Below the pieces are notes generated by a model that was not told where the DNA came from, ran no database searches, and saw only the letters and a program-made list of their open reading frames with translations. Position numbers and translations under genes: made by a program. 64,000 bases of DNA from Acidimicrobium ferrooxidans. Its GTDB lineage: Bacteria; Actinomycetota; Geothermincolia; Fen-727; Anoxymicrobiaceae. The stretch covers positions 50,804 through 114,803 of the forward strand of contig DYIU01000006.1 of assembly GCA_020723485.1 (NCBI GenBank), written 5' to 3'. This document shows, one piece after another, positions 6,721-14,917 of the stretch. Numbering within the stretch: the stretch's first letter is position 1; each line of letters opens with the position of its first letter.

Positions 6721-8747
6721 GCCGTCACCTCCAGGTCGAGGTTCCCCATCATGTCGACCACGGCCTTCCATCCCGGCGGGACTACCGTGGTCGTATCCTC
6801 CTGGACTATGAGGGCCGGGCCCTCCACCGGGCGGCTGGGAGAGATGTCCCAGCGGGAGTAGATCAGGCCGGTCAGCGGGGCATCGAAGTACATGGGACGC
6901 TGCCCGATGGGCGCTCCAGGCGCGCCCTGGGCGGGCGGGCGCGAGAGCGGGAGGTCGGCCGCCCGGGCCCTGCAGCTCAGCCGCGCGTTCACGACCTCCA
7001 CGTCATGACCCGGCCGCAGATACCCGAACGCGGTCGAGTAGGCCTGCTCGAAGTGGCGCTCCACCTCCCGGAGCGAGAGATCCGTCAGGGGCACCTGCAC
7101 CTCGTGCGATTGGCCGGCGTACCTCATCTCCAGTCCACGGCGGAACCGCAGGTCGGCTGCATCGAACCCTTCTTCGGCCATCTCCCGGCCGGCGAGCTCC
7201 TCCAGCTCGTCGAAGAGCGTGCCCAGCTTCTCGACGTAGCCGTCGTCGAGGATGCCCAGGACCGTCCGGGTGTACTCGCGCCCCGGCTCGGCGAGCAGCA
7301 TGCCGACGCTCGAGAACAGGCCGGGGTACGCCGGGACGATAACGCGCGGTATCTCCAGGCGCGAGGCGAGCTCGCAGGCGTGCATGGGCCCGGCACCACC
7401 GAAGGCTACTATCGAAAAATCGCGCGGGTCGTATCCACGCTCGAGGCTGACCTTCTTGACCGCGGCCTCCATGTGAGAGAGCGCCACCTCGAGAGTGGCT
7501 CGTGCCGCGTCGAGCGCCACCGACACGCCGCCGAGGGAGCCGAGCGCCGCCTCGCTACGATCGGGGTCCAGCTTCATGCGCCCGCCGAGGAACCAGGAGG
7601 GCTCGAGCCTGCCGAGAACCACGTTCGCGTCGGTGACGGTGGCGAGCTCTCCTTTGCCGTAACAGGCAGGCCCGGGATCGGCCCCTGCGCTTTCGGGGCC
7701 CACCTTGAGGACGCCCGCCCGGTCAACCGAGGCTATGGAGCCGCCTCCGGCGCCGATGGTATGTATGTCCACCATGGGCAGGGCGACCGGGAGGCCGTCG
7801 ATGCGGGTGTCCCTGGTTACCGAGAGCTCGCCGCTTATGAGCGATACATCGGTGGAGGTGCCCCCCATGTCGAAGCTGATCACCTCGTCTATTCCGAGCG
7901 ACGAGGCGAGCCACCTCGAGGCTACCGCGCCGCCCGCCGGGCCGCTCAGGACGAGGTCCGCCGACCTTGCGCGTGCAATCCTCGCGGAGACTGTCCCGCC
8001 GGCCGAGTGCATGAGGCGGAGCCCCGGGCCGCGCTTCCCGCCGACCGAGGACTCGAGCCGGTCGAGGTATCCCTCCATGACGGGGGAGACGTAGGCGTTA
8101 ATGGCCGTCGTGCTCGCCCTCTCGTACTCGCGGTACTCCGGGAGCACCCTGCTGGATATCGAGGCGGCGACCCCGGCCCTCTCGAGCTCCCGCAGGAGGA
8201 GCTCCTCGTGCCCGGGGTGCTCGAACGAGAAGAGGAGGCAGACCGCTGCCGAGCCCGCACCGCTCGCGGCCACCGCTTCCGCGACGCGGCGTGCGCCGGC
8301 GGGCGTGAGCTCTCTGAGCACCTGTCCGCCGGGGCCCACCCTCTCGGGCGCCTCGAAGCGCAGCCTGCGACCGACGAGGGGCGCGGGCTTTCGCACGTCG
8401 AGGCGGTAGAGGTATGGCCTCTCCTGGCGGCCTATCTCGATGATATCGGAGAATCCCTCGGTCGCGATGAAGGCGGTGCGGGCGCCCTTGCGCTCGAGGA
8501 TGGCGTTTGTTGCGACGGTGGAGCCGTGCACCAGGGGCGCCGCTTGTGCCCCCGCGGTGTCGAGGGCCCTGAGGACGCCTTTCTCCGGGCTCTTCGGGGT
8601 GGACGGGACCTTCAGCGCGGTCACGCCACGCGCAGAGACCGCGACCAGGTCGGTGAAAGTGCCACCAACGTCGACGGCCGCGAGCGTATACTCTTCGGAG
8701 CCCGCAGCGTTTAACAAGACAGCTTCGTTTCCTTCCGTGAGGTCCAA
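6717..8747 (-). CDS. hyuA: Hydantoinase A/oxoprolinase-family subunit
   Basis: Up to 676 residues from TTG 8747. The N-terminal actin-like ATPase domain begins AAVDVGGTFTDLV; later come HGSTVATNAILERKG, the family core SFDMGGTSTDVSLI, SGPAGG, and FGGAGPMHACELA. It is paired with HyuB by a 4-base overlap. The TTG at 8747 has no ribosome-binding site and lies only 5 bases after a minus-strand TATAAT (8757-8752), so TTG 8717 is a plausible real start, giving about 666 residues. The substrate is unknown; no regulator or transporter is adjacent. Confidence 0.92.
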   Translation of the reverse strand: MDLTEGNEAVLLNAAGSEEYTLAAVDVGGTFTDLVAVSARGVTALKVPSTPKSPEKGVLRALDTAGAQAAPLVHGSTVATNAILERKGARTAFIATEGFSDIIEIGRQERPYLYRLDVRKPAPLVGRRLRFEAPERVGPGGQVLRELTPAGARRVAEAVAASGAGSAAVCLLFSFEHPGHEELLLRELERAGVAASISSRVLPEYREYERASTTAINAYVSPVMEGYLDRLESSVGGKRGPGLRLMHSAGGTVSARIARARSADLVLSGPAGGAVASRWLASSLGIDEVISFDMGGTSTDVSLISGELSVTRDTRIDGLPVALPMVDIHTIGAGGGSIASVDRAGVLKVGPESAGADPGPACYGKGELATVTDANVVLGRLEPSWFLGGRMKLDPDRSEAALGSLGGVSVALDAARATLEVALSHMEAAVKKVSLERGYDPRDFSIVAFGGAGPMHACELASRLEIPRVIVPAYPGLFSSVGMLLAEPGREYTRTVLGILDDGYVEKLGTLFDELEELAGREMAEEGFDAADLRFRRGLEMRYAGQSHEVQVPLTDLSLREVERHFEQAYSTAFGYLRPGHDVEVVNARLSCRARAADLPLSRPPAQGAPGAPIGQRPMYFDAPLTGLIYSRWDISPSRPVEGPALIVQEDTTTVVPPGWKAVVDMMGNLDLEVTA

Positions 8748-8792
8748 GCGTATTATAGAATAGCGCGCGACAGAGCAGAGCAGGGGGAGCAG

Positions 8793-9677
8793 TTGAGTTC
8801 ATTCTCACAGAAACGCAACGTGAAGAAGATGGTGCAGGCTTACTCCCACGGCCTTTCCGAGAACGGGCTGGAGGAGCTCTGGGACGAGCCCACCGGAAGT
8901 GCGGTCGAGTCCATGTACCAGGGCCTGCTCTCATGCGTGGACGACGAGCTGTTCCTCCAGGAGTTCCTTCCATTCGGCTCGGTGTACCGGGTGGCCGGCC
9001 AGCACGGCGTCAGGCGCCGCCACCACAAGGTGCCCATCGAGAAGGTGATGGAGGAGCACATCCTGCTGCGCGACGTGTTCTGGGAATACCGGCGTGGCAG
9101 GTCGGAGAAGGTCCACGATTTCTCCACCGAGAAACGCGTCCTGCAGTGCTTCAACAACCTCCTGCAGGCGACCGTGCAGGCGTACCAGACGATGGAGCCG
9201 ACCATCGACGCGATGGATCCGCTGAGGGACCCGGTGACCGGGGTCTTCAACACGCTCTACTTCATGACCCGGCTCGAGGAGGAGGTCAAGCGTTCCGAGA
9301 GATACCTTCGCGACGTTACGGTGGTCCTGTTCCACGTCGACTCGCAGTTCGCGCCCGAATCGGAGGAGGAGGCGGAACTGCTCCGGGCGGTCGCCCGCGT
9401 CCTGCGGCGCAACTCGAGGGCGTCCGACATCCTTGCGCGGGTCGACTTCGGCAAGTTCGCCGTCCTCGTCCCGGAGACGCGGTCCGAGGACGCCTTCACC
9501 GCGGCTCGCCGCCTTAAGGAGCAGGTCCTCGAATACCTCGGTGAGATGGGCGGCGCCTATGCCGAGGTCGGAATAGAGATAGGGATGGCCTCGTACCCCG
9601 AGCACGGGGATGAGGGAGAGACGCTCTTCCAGGAGGCCTTCGAGAGCCTGATGAGAGAGGAGCTGGGGGAGGCCTGA
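8793..9677 (+). CDS. Degenerate GGDEF-domain protein
   Basis: 294 residues from TTG 8793 with GGGGGAG upstream. Residues 1-135 are helical and resemble an RsbRD-type sensor (FGSVYRVAGQ, EEHILLRDVFWEYRRGR). From about 142 the diguanylate cyclase fold follows (DPVTGVFNTLYFMTRLEEEV, LFHVDSQF, LLRAVARVLRRNSRASDILARVD). The signature GG[D/E]EF is replaced by DFGKF (residues 218-222), and the usual DxD metal site by HVDSQ. Catalysis is therefore unlikely; a GTP- or c-di-GMP-sensing or purely structural role is inferred. It shares a divergent upstream region with the hyuA gene and is followed 5 bases later by the aminotransferase gene. Confidence 0.75.
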   Translation: MSSFSQKRNVKKMVQAYSHGLSENGLEELWDEPTGSAVESMYQGLLSCVDDELFLQEFLPFGSVYRVAGQHGVRRRHHKVPIEKVMEEHILLRDVFWEYRRGRSEKVHDFSTEKRVLQCFNNLLQATVQAYQTMEPTIDAMDPLRDPVTGVFNTLYFMTRLEEEVKRSERYLRDVTVVLFHVDSQFAPESEEEAELLRAVARVLRRNSRASDILARVDFGKFAVLVPETRSEDAFTAARRLKEQVLEYLGEMGGAYAEVGIEIGMASYPEHGDEGETLFQEAFESLMREELGEA

Positions 9678-9682
9678 CCTCC

Positions 9683-10789
9683 ATGGCGATGGCGTTCGAT
9701 TTCGAGAAGATAACAAGGAAAGAGATACGGGGACTGCCGGTCTACAGCCCGGGCCTCGGCATCGAGGAGGTCATGGCGCGCTACGGGGTGTCGGAGGTGA
9801 TCAAGCTCGCCTCCAACGAGAACCCCCTGGGGCCGTCACCCATGGCCGTGGAGGCGGTGCGCGAGGCCATTGACGACGTGTCGCTCTACCCGGACGGCGC
9901 GTGCACGGCGCTGCGCGGCCGCATGTCTGAGAAGCTGGGCGTCCCGCCGGAGATGTTCATCTTCGGCAACGGTACCGACGAGGTCATCGACTTCATCTTC
10001 TTCGCCTTCTTCGACCCCGGGGACGTGGCGGTGATGGGAGACCCCACCTTCTCATCGTACTTCCTCTCAGGCATGCTCATGGGCTCGGCCCTGAGGCACG
10101 TGCCGCTCTTCGACCACGGGCATCACATAGAGGAGATGCTCAAGGCCGTTGCCGCGGACACCAAGGCGGTCTTCGTGGGCACGCCGCACAACCCGACCGG
10201 CACAATATGTGTAAAAGACGAACTCGAGCTCATGCTTGACGGGCTTCCACCGGAGGTCCTCCTCATCTGGGACGAGGCCTACTGCGAGTACGTCGACGAC
10301 CCTGAGTACCCGGACAGCCTCCCGTACCTCGAGCGCTACCCGAACCTGGTCGTCCTGCGCACGTTCTCCAAGATATACGGGCTGGCGGGCCTGAGGGTCG
10401 GGTACGGCGTAGCGCACCCGCGGCTCGTCGAATACCTCGAGAGGGTCAGGCCGGCGTTCAACGTCAACAGGCTGGCGCAGGTCGCCGCCTCGGCGGCGCT
10501 CGACGACGACGAGCACGTCGCGAAGAGCCGAGCGGTCAACGCACAGGGCAAGGAGTACCTCGCCTCGGAGTTCGCGCGCCTGGGCCTCGAGGCGGTGCCG
10601 ACACAGGCCAACTTCATCCTCGTCCGCTTCGACCACGTGACCGAGGGTCTTACCGAGAAGCTCCTCGAGAGGGGCATAATCGTCAGAGACGGGGCGTCCC
10701 TCGGGTACCCTGGACGCTTCAGGATGACAATAGGGCTCCCCGAGCAGAACCGGGCGGTCATAGCGGCCATCGAGGAGCTCACGGGCTAG
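9683..10789 (+). CDS. hisC: Histidinol-phosphate aminotransferase-like class I/II aminotransferase
   Basis: 368 residues. PLP fold-type I motifs: SNENPLGPSP (45-54), FGNGTDEVID (94-103), GTPHNPTGT (167-175), DEAYCEY (197-203) and the PLP lysine in TFSKIYGLAG (Lys230). Length and motifs match HisC. No other histidine genes are nearby; the neighbours are glycosyltransferases, so it could serve histidine synthesis, aromatic amino acids or a dedicated pathway. ATG 9683 is used; ATG 9689 is also possible. Confidence 0.88.
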   Translation: MAMAFDFEKITRKEIRGLPVYSPGLGIEEVMARYGVSEVIKLASNENPLGPSPMAVEAVREAIDDVSLYPDGACTALRGRMSEKLGVPPEMFIFGNGTDEVIDFIFFAFFDPGDVAVMGDPTFSSYFLSGMLMGSALRHVPLFDHGHHIEEMLKAVAADTKAVFVGTPHNPTGTICVKDELELMLDGLPPEVLLIWDEAYCEYVDDPEYPDSLPYLERYPNLVVLRTFSKIYGLAGLRVGYGVAHPRLVEYLERVRPAFNVNRLAQVAASAALDDDEHVAKSRAVNAQGKEYLASEFARLGLEAVPTQANFILVRFDHVTEGLTEKLLERGIIVRDGASLGYPGRFRMTIGLPEQNRAVIAAIEELTG

Positions 10790-10808
10790 AGCACCGGACC
10801 GAAAGGGG

Positions 10809-12026
10809 ATGAAGTTGCGCGCTACCATCGTGATACCTTCTTACTGGGGCCGCGCCTCGAGCGAGCCGCTGAACCTCGACGACGCCGTCTACGACCACCC
10901 GACGCCCTTCGACCTCGAAGGCACCGTCGGCAGGGCGCTGGAGAGCATCCAGGTGCTGGAGAACCGCGACTTCAACGTGGTGGTCCTGGCGTGCGCGACG
11001 AGCAACGACATCGCGGTCAACGTCGAGGAGAGAGTAAGAGAGATAGTCGAGCCGTTCCGAGGGAAGTTCCCCGTCGCGGTGGTGTCGCACGGCTTTGAGG
11101 CCATGATCAAGAAGAAGGTAATCGAGTCGGGCTCCGGGGTGGACCCCGGGCTGGTCTCGCTCACCGGCTACTCGAACATACGCAACATGTGCCTCATCGC
11201 CGCGGAGCTTGCCCGCAGCGAAGTGGCCGTCCTGTTCGACGATGACGAGGTCTACGAGGACCCGCGGTACCTCGACAAGGTATTCGAGACGGTAGGAACC
11301 GAGTACGGCGGCAAGCCCGTGCTGGCGGTCGCCGGCTACTACCTGAGACCGGACGGGAGCTACCTGCTGCCCCCGCCCGAGGAATGGTGGATGACCGAGT
11401 GGCCGATGGTCCCGCTCATGAACGAGGCGTTCGGGATAATCGCCGAGGAGCCCCGGCTCAAGCCGACCCCCTTCGTGTTCGGCGGGAACATGGTCATCCA
11501 CCGGGACGTGTTCCACCGGGTGGCGTTCGACCCCAACGTGCGCCGGGGGGAGGACATCGACTTCCTGACCAACTGCAAGTTCTTCGACATCGACTTCGTC
11601 CTGGACCGGGAGCTCTCCATAAAGCACCTGCCGCCGAAGACGCACGTGCCGGCCTGGCAGCACTTCCGGGAGAACATATACCGCTTCATCTACGCGAGGG
11701 AGAAGCTGCGCCGGCAGGTCCCGGGCGAGGGGATGCGGCGGGTGTCGGTGGAGGAGCTCGACCCGTACCCGGGGAGGTGCATGCGGGACGACCTGGAGGA
11801 CATGATATTCAGGACCTCGGTGCTGATGGGCCTCATGTACACCCAGGAGAGCGACAGCTTCGGCTTCAACGAGAGCATGCGCAACATCCACATCGCCCGG
11901 TTCGACGCGCCGCCTGACCACGACCCGTTCGACTGGTATCTCGACTGCCGGGCGCGCTGGGAGAAGCTGATGGCGTTCCTGGCGGCCGACGACGAGCTCT
12001 CCGGCAAGCTCCTCGCCCAGATGTAA
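10809..12026 (+). CDS. Family 2-like glycosyltransferase
   Basis: 405 residues. The N-terminal half has a GT-A fold: TIVIPSYWGRA at the start, FDDDEVYED as the DXD-type metal/nucleotide site (about 140), and FGGNMVIHRDVFHRVAFD followed by RRGEDIDFL (about 240), the acceptor-side acidic motif of inverting GT2 enzymes. The C-terminal third is helical. ATG 10809 abuts AAAGGGG with no spacer, so TTG 10815, six bases after that site, may be the real start. Donor and acceptor are unknown; it lies just before two GT81-like genes. A GGGGTCAG-type half-element begins 10 bases after the stop. Confidence 0.8.
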   Translation: MKLRATIVIPSYWGRASSEPLNLDDAVYDHPTPFDLEGTVGRALESIQVLENRDFNVVVLACATSNDIAVNVEERVREIVEPFRGKFPVAVVSHGFEAMIKKKVIESGSGVDPGLVSLTGYSNIRNMCLIAAELARSEVAVLFDDDEVYEDPRYLDKVFETVGTEYGGKPVLAVAGYYLRPDGSYLLPPPEEWWMTEWPMVPLMNEAFGIIAEEPRLKPTPFVFGGNMVIHRDVFHRVAFDPNVRRGEDIDFLTNCKFFDIDFVLDRELSIKHLPPKTHVPAWQHFRENIYRFIYAREKLRRQVPGEGMRRVSVEELDPYPGRCMRDDLEDMIFRTSVLMGLMYTQESDSFGFNESMRNIHIARFDAPPDHDPFDWYLDCRARWEKLMAFLAADDELSGKLLAQM

Positions 12027-12035
12027 CGCAAAATC

Positions 12036-12062
12036 GGGGTCAGGTCACTTTGTTGCATTTTC
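12036..12062 (+). repeat. GGGGTCAGGTCA-type half-element
   Basis: GGGGTCAGGTCACTTTGTTG followed by CATTTT, starting 10 bases after the stop at 12026. It matches the arm of the full palindrome at 19340-19416 with one difference, and both copies are preceded by a GCAAAA-type sequence directly after a stop codon. No partner arm is seen here, so this is a single arm or a decayed element. Confidence 0.75.
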
Positions 12063-12116
12063 CATCGTATACCCCGTTAGCCGGATGATCGACACGCCTG
12101 AGGGCCGATTTTGACT

Positions 12117-12130
12117 CCCGCGGAAGCGGG
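12117..12130 (+). other. Small hairpin in the leader of the first GT81-like gene
   Basis: CCCGC-GGAA-GCGGG, a five-pair stem with a GNRA loop in the 197-base gap between the GT2 and first GT81-like genes. No T-run follows, so it is not a classical terminator. The role is unknown. Confidence 0.4.
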
Positions 12131-12223
12131 GACTTTCCCCTCGGGTGGCGAAATCTATCGTGGGGAAGGCCTCGCGGGCCGACCGGACATTGTGTTGCTC
12201 GAGACCGGATTGAACTTGAACCG

Positions 12224-13465
12224 TTGACTGTACTCGAACGCGCCGTAATAGACGACATAGAGAAGATCGGGAAAGCCGACATCCTGGTCGGGATACCGTC
12301 GTTCCGCAACGCGGACACCATCGCATACGTCGTGCAGCAGGCGGCGACCGGAATGGTGAAGTACTTCCCGGGGATGAAGCCGGTGCTCGTGAACTCTGAC
12401 GGCGGCTCCACCGACCGGACGCGAGACGTCGTGCTCTCGACGGCCGTGCCCCCGCAGGTGAGCAAGATAGTCACCCCGTACCGCGGCATAGCGGGAAAGG
12501 GGAGCGCCTTTAACACCATATTCGAGATAGCGACCCGGCTGAGGGTGAAGGTCTGCATCGTTGTGGACTCCGACCTGCGGAGCATCACCCCGGAGTGGAT
12601 GCGGAACCTCGGCGGCCCCATCGTTGATGAGAAGTTCGACTTCGTGACCCCCCACTACCTGCGATACAAGTACGACGGGACGATAACCAACTCCCTGGCG
12701 TACCCGCTGACTAGGGCGCTCTACGGCAAGCGCATAAGGCAGCCGATCGGGGGCGACTTCGGCTTCTCCGGGAAGCTTGCGTCGGTGTATTACGGGCAGG
12801 ACGTCTGGGAGTCGCACATAGCCCGCTTCGGGATCGACATCTGGATGACCACCCTGGCCATCAACGAGGGGTTCCGTGTGTGCCAGGCATGCATGGGCCT
12901 GAAGCTCCACAACAACAAGGACCCGGGCAGCGACCTCGGGGCGATGTTCCACCAGGTCACGGCGACGATGTTCGACATGATGCGGACGTACGAGCGCAAC
13001 TGGATGGACACAAACGGCTCGGTCACCGCGCCGGTGCTCGGGGAGGAGTGCAAGGACGAGCCCGACGAGACCGAGGTATCGGTAGAGAACCTGCTCGACC
13101 ATTTCCACAAGGGGTTCGACGAGCTGTCCGAGCTCTGGAGCATAATCCTCCGGAGGGAGAACTTCGAGCAGATAGAGAAGGCCTACTCGGAGGCCGAAGA
13201 GGAGTTCGAGTTCTCGAGCGGCCTGTGGGTGAGGACCGTGTTCGACTTCGCGGTGGCGTTCAACTTCGGGCCCCTCCGGTGCGACGAGGTCGTGGACGCG
13301 CTGGTGCCGCTCTACTGCGCGCGCACCGCGCACTTCGTCAAGAAGACCGAGGACCTCACGTCTTTCGAATCCGAGATAGAAGTCGAGAGGACCGCCGAGA
13401 CATACGAAGCGCTGAAGGAATACCTGCGCTTCTACTGGAAGAAGGCAAAGGAGGCGTGCGAGTAG
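12224..13465 (+). CDS. GT81-like glycosyltransferase (glucosyl-3-phosphoglycerate synthase-related), copy 1
   Basis: 413 residues from TTG 12224; the start is weakly supported because no ribosome-binding site is visible. The GT-A fold has VGIPSFRNADTI (about 22), NSDGGSTDRTRDVV (about 57), VDSDLRSITPEW as the DXD site (about 110), and YKYDGTITNSLAYPLTRALY then IRQPIGGDFGFS, typical of the GpgS/mannosylglycerate synthase group. It is a close paralogue of the next gene, with matching segments such as YKYDGTITN and RQPIGGDFG. Glucosylglycerate-type solutes or glycolipids are possible products; no phosphatase gene is adjacent to settle it. Confidence 0.8.
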   Translation: MTVLERAVIDDIEKIGKADILVGIPSFRNADTIAYVVQQAATGMVKYFPGMKPVLVNSDGGSTDRTRDVVLSTAVPPQVSKIVTPYRGIAGKGSAFNTIFEIATRLRVKVCIVVDSDLRSITPEWMRNLGGPIVDEKFDFVTPHYLRYKYDGTITNSLAYPLTRALYGKRIRQPIGGDFGFSGKLASVYYGQDVWESHIARFGIDIWMTTLAINEGFRVCQACMGLKLHNNKDPGSDLGAMFHQVTATMFDMMRTYERNWMDTNGSVTAPVLGEECKDEPDETEVSVENLLDHFHKGFDELSELWSIILRRENFEQIEKAYSEAEEEFEFSSGLWVRTVFDFAVAFNFGPLRCDEVVDALVPLYCARTAHFVKKTEDLTSFESEIEVERTAETYEALKEYLRFYWKKAKEACE

Positions 13466-13489
13466 CGCGCCGGAGCGACTGGAGGGACC

Positions 13490-14767
13490 ATGGACCTCAG
13501 ACCTGCAGTCTCGCCCGAGATAGCGATGGCGGTCAGCGAGATAGGCAGTGCGGATGTGATGGTCGCCATACCTGCCTACAACAACGAGCAGACCATCTCG
13601 CGCGTCATGAAGGTGGCCGCCGAGGGCCTCTCGACGTTCTTCGCGGACATGAGGTGCGTAGTATTCGTGTGCGAAGGTGGCTCCCTCGACGAGACCAAGA
13701 ACGTCGCCCGCATGACCGACGTTGGCCTGACCGTCAACAAGATGGTTGGCACGTACAGGGGGGACTCCGGAAAGGGCAACGCCCTGCGTGCTGTGTTCCA
13801 GGCGGCGCTCGACCTCGGGGTAAAGGGGTGCGTCCTCATCGACGGCGACATGCGAAGCCTCACCCCCGACTGGGTCAACAACCTGCTGGCCCCGGTGGTG
13901 CGCGAGGGTTACGACTACGTCGCGCCCCATTACAAGAGGTACAAGTACGACGGCACCATCACGAACCTCATCGTCTACCCGCTGGTTTCGTCGCTCTACG
14001 GGAAAAAGCTGCGCCAGCCGATCGGCGGGGATTTCGGCATGTCCGACGAGTTCATACAGCTGCTCGAGAAGCAGGACGTCTGGGACATCTTTGTGGGGCA
14101 GTTCGGCATCGACGTATGGATGACCATCTGCGCCATAACCAGCAAGGTCAAGATATGCCAGGCGAACCTGGGGGCGAAGGTACACGGGGCCAAGGACCCG
14201 GCTTTCTCGCTCGGGCCGATGTACCTGCACGTGCTCTCCACCTTGTTCCGCTCCATGAACAAGTTCCACGAGTTCTGGAGGGACGTGACGCTGGTGGAGG
14301 ACGTGAGGATAAAGGGGACGGCGGTGCCCTGGGAGCCCGAGCCGATACCGATAAGCATCACCAGGCTCGTCGAGGAGTTCAACATGGGGATGGGGCACTT
14401 CGCGTCGCTCTACAGGGAGATACTGAGCCAGGATACCTACATGCGCCTCGAGCAGATCTCCAGGTCCGAGGTGTGCCAGCCCGAGGGCTACTGCGACTTT
14501 CATATGCCGCCCGACCTGTGGGCGAGGATCGTCTACGACATCGGCATAGTGTTCAACTGCTGGAAGGGAAACACCCACAAGCTCATCGACCTGTCCTCGC
14601 CGCTCTACTTCGGGATGGTCGCCTCCATCGCTAACCGCACCCTCGAGCTCGACTACGACGAGACAGAGCAGGTGGTCGACGATATAGTGCGCGCGTTCAT
14701 CAACGAGAAGGTCTACCTGCTCGAGCGCTGGAAAGAGCTGGGCGCCGGCCAGGTCTGCTCCGTTTAG
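13490..14767 (+). CDS. GT81-like glycosyltransferase, copy 2
   Basis: 425 residues from ATG 13490, with GGAGGGACC directly upstream. The order of motifs matches copy 1: VAIPAYNNEQTISRV, CEGGSLDETKNVA (where copy 1 has GSTDRT), IDGDMRSLTPDW as DXD site, YKRYKYDGTITNLIVYPL and RQPIGGDFGMSDEF. The C-terminal helical half diverges more. The two proteins probably arose by tandem duplication and may act in sequence on the same acceptor or as partners. The TAG stop overlaps the first G of a GGGTCAGACC element. Confidence 0.8.
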   Translation: MDLRPAVSPEIAMAVSEIGSADVMVAIPAYNNEQTISRVMKVAAEGLSTFFADMRCVVFVCEGGSLDETKNVARMTDVGLTVNKMVGTYRGDSGKGNALRAVFQAALDLGVKGCVLIDGDMRSLTPDWVNNLLAPVVREGYDYVAPHYKRYKYDGTITNLIVYPLVSSLYGKKLRQPIGGDFGMSDEFIQLLEKQDVWDIFVGQFGIDVWMTICAITSKVKICQANLGAKVHGAKDPAFSLGPMYLHVLSTLFRSMNKFHEFWRDVTLVEDVRIKGTAVPWEPEPIPISITRLVEEFNMGMGHFASLYREILSQDTYMRLEQISRSEVCQPEGYCDFHMPPDLWARIVYDIGIVFNCWKGNTHKLIDLSSPLYFGMVASIANRTLELDYDETEQVVDDIVRAFINEKVYLLERWKELGAGQVCSV

Positions 14768-14818
14768 GGTCAGACCATTTTCGTTCCATTGGGCACATCA
14801 GCAACATCTTCAACATAA
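14767..14818 (+). repeat. GGGTCAGACC-type half-element
   Basis: GGGTCAGACCATTTTCGTT begins in the last base of the upstream stop codon, and CAGCAACATCTTCAACA follows at about 14799-14815. Both segments also occur, in inverted orientation, in the element at 17789-17862. A right-hand arm is absent here. Confidence 0.75.
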
Positions 14819-14857
14819 GTCTCGCCTTACGGGTCTGTCGTTTTGAAAGTTCTAAAG

Positions 14858-14863
14858 TATAAT
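14858..14863 (+). promoter_or_regulatory. Putative -10 box TATAAT for the lipoprotein gene
   Basis: AAGTATAATC about 55 bases before ATG 14918. No convincing -35 at 17 bases. Supported mainly by the recurrence of the GTATAAT pattern in this genome. Confidence 0.4.
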
Positions 14864-14917
14864 CTCGGCATGGTCACTTACGACCATTTGGGGACGGTGG
14901 GCGACCCGGGGGGAGCG

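Noticed and set aside
9683..10789. Histidine biosynthesis operon
   Set aside because: Only the HisC-like gene is present; neighbours are glycosyltransferases, so an operon assignment is not supported.
14843..14917. Upstream ATG extending the lipoprotein by 25 residues
   Set aside because: It would bury the signal peptide and begins before the likely -10 box at 14858.
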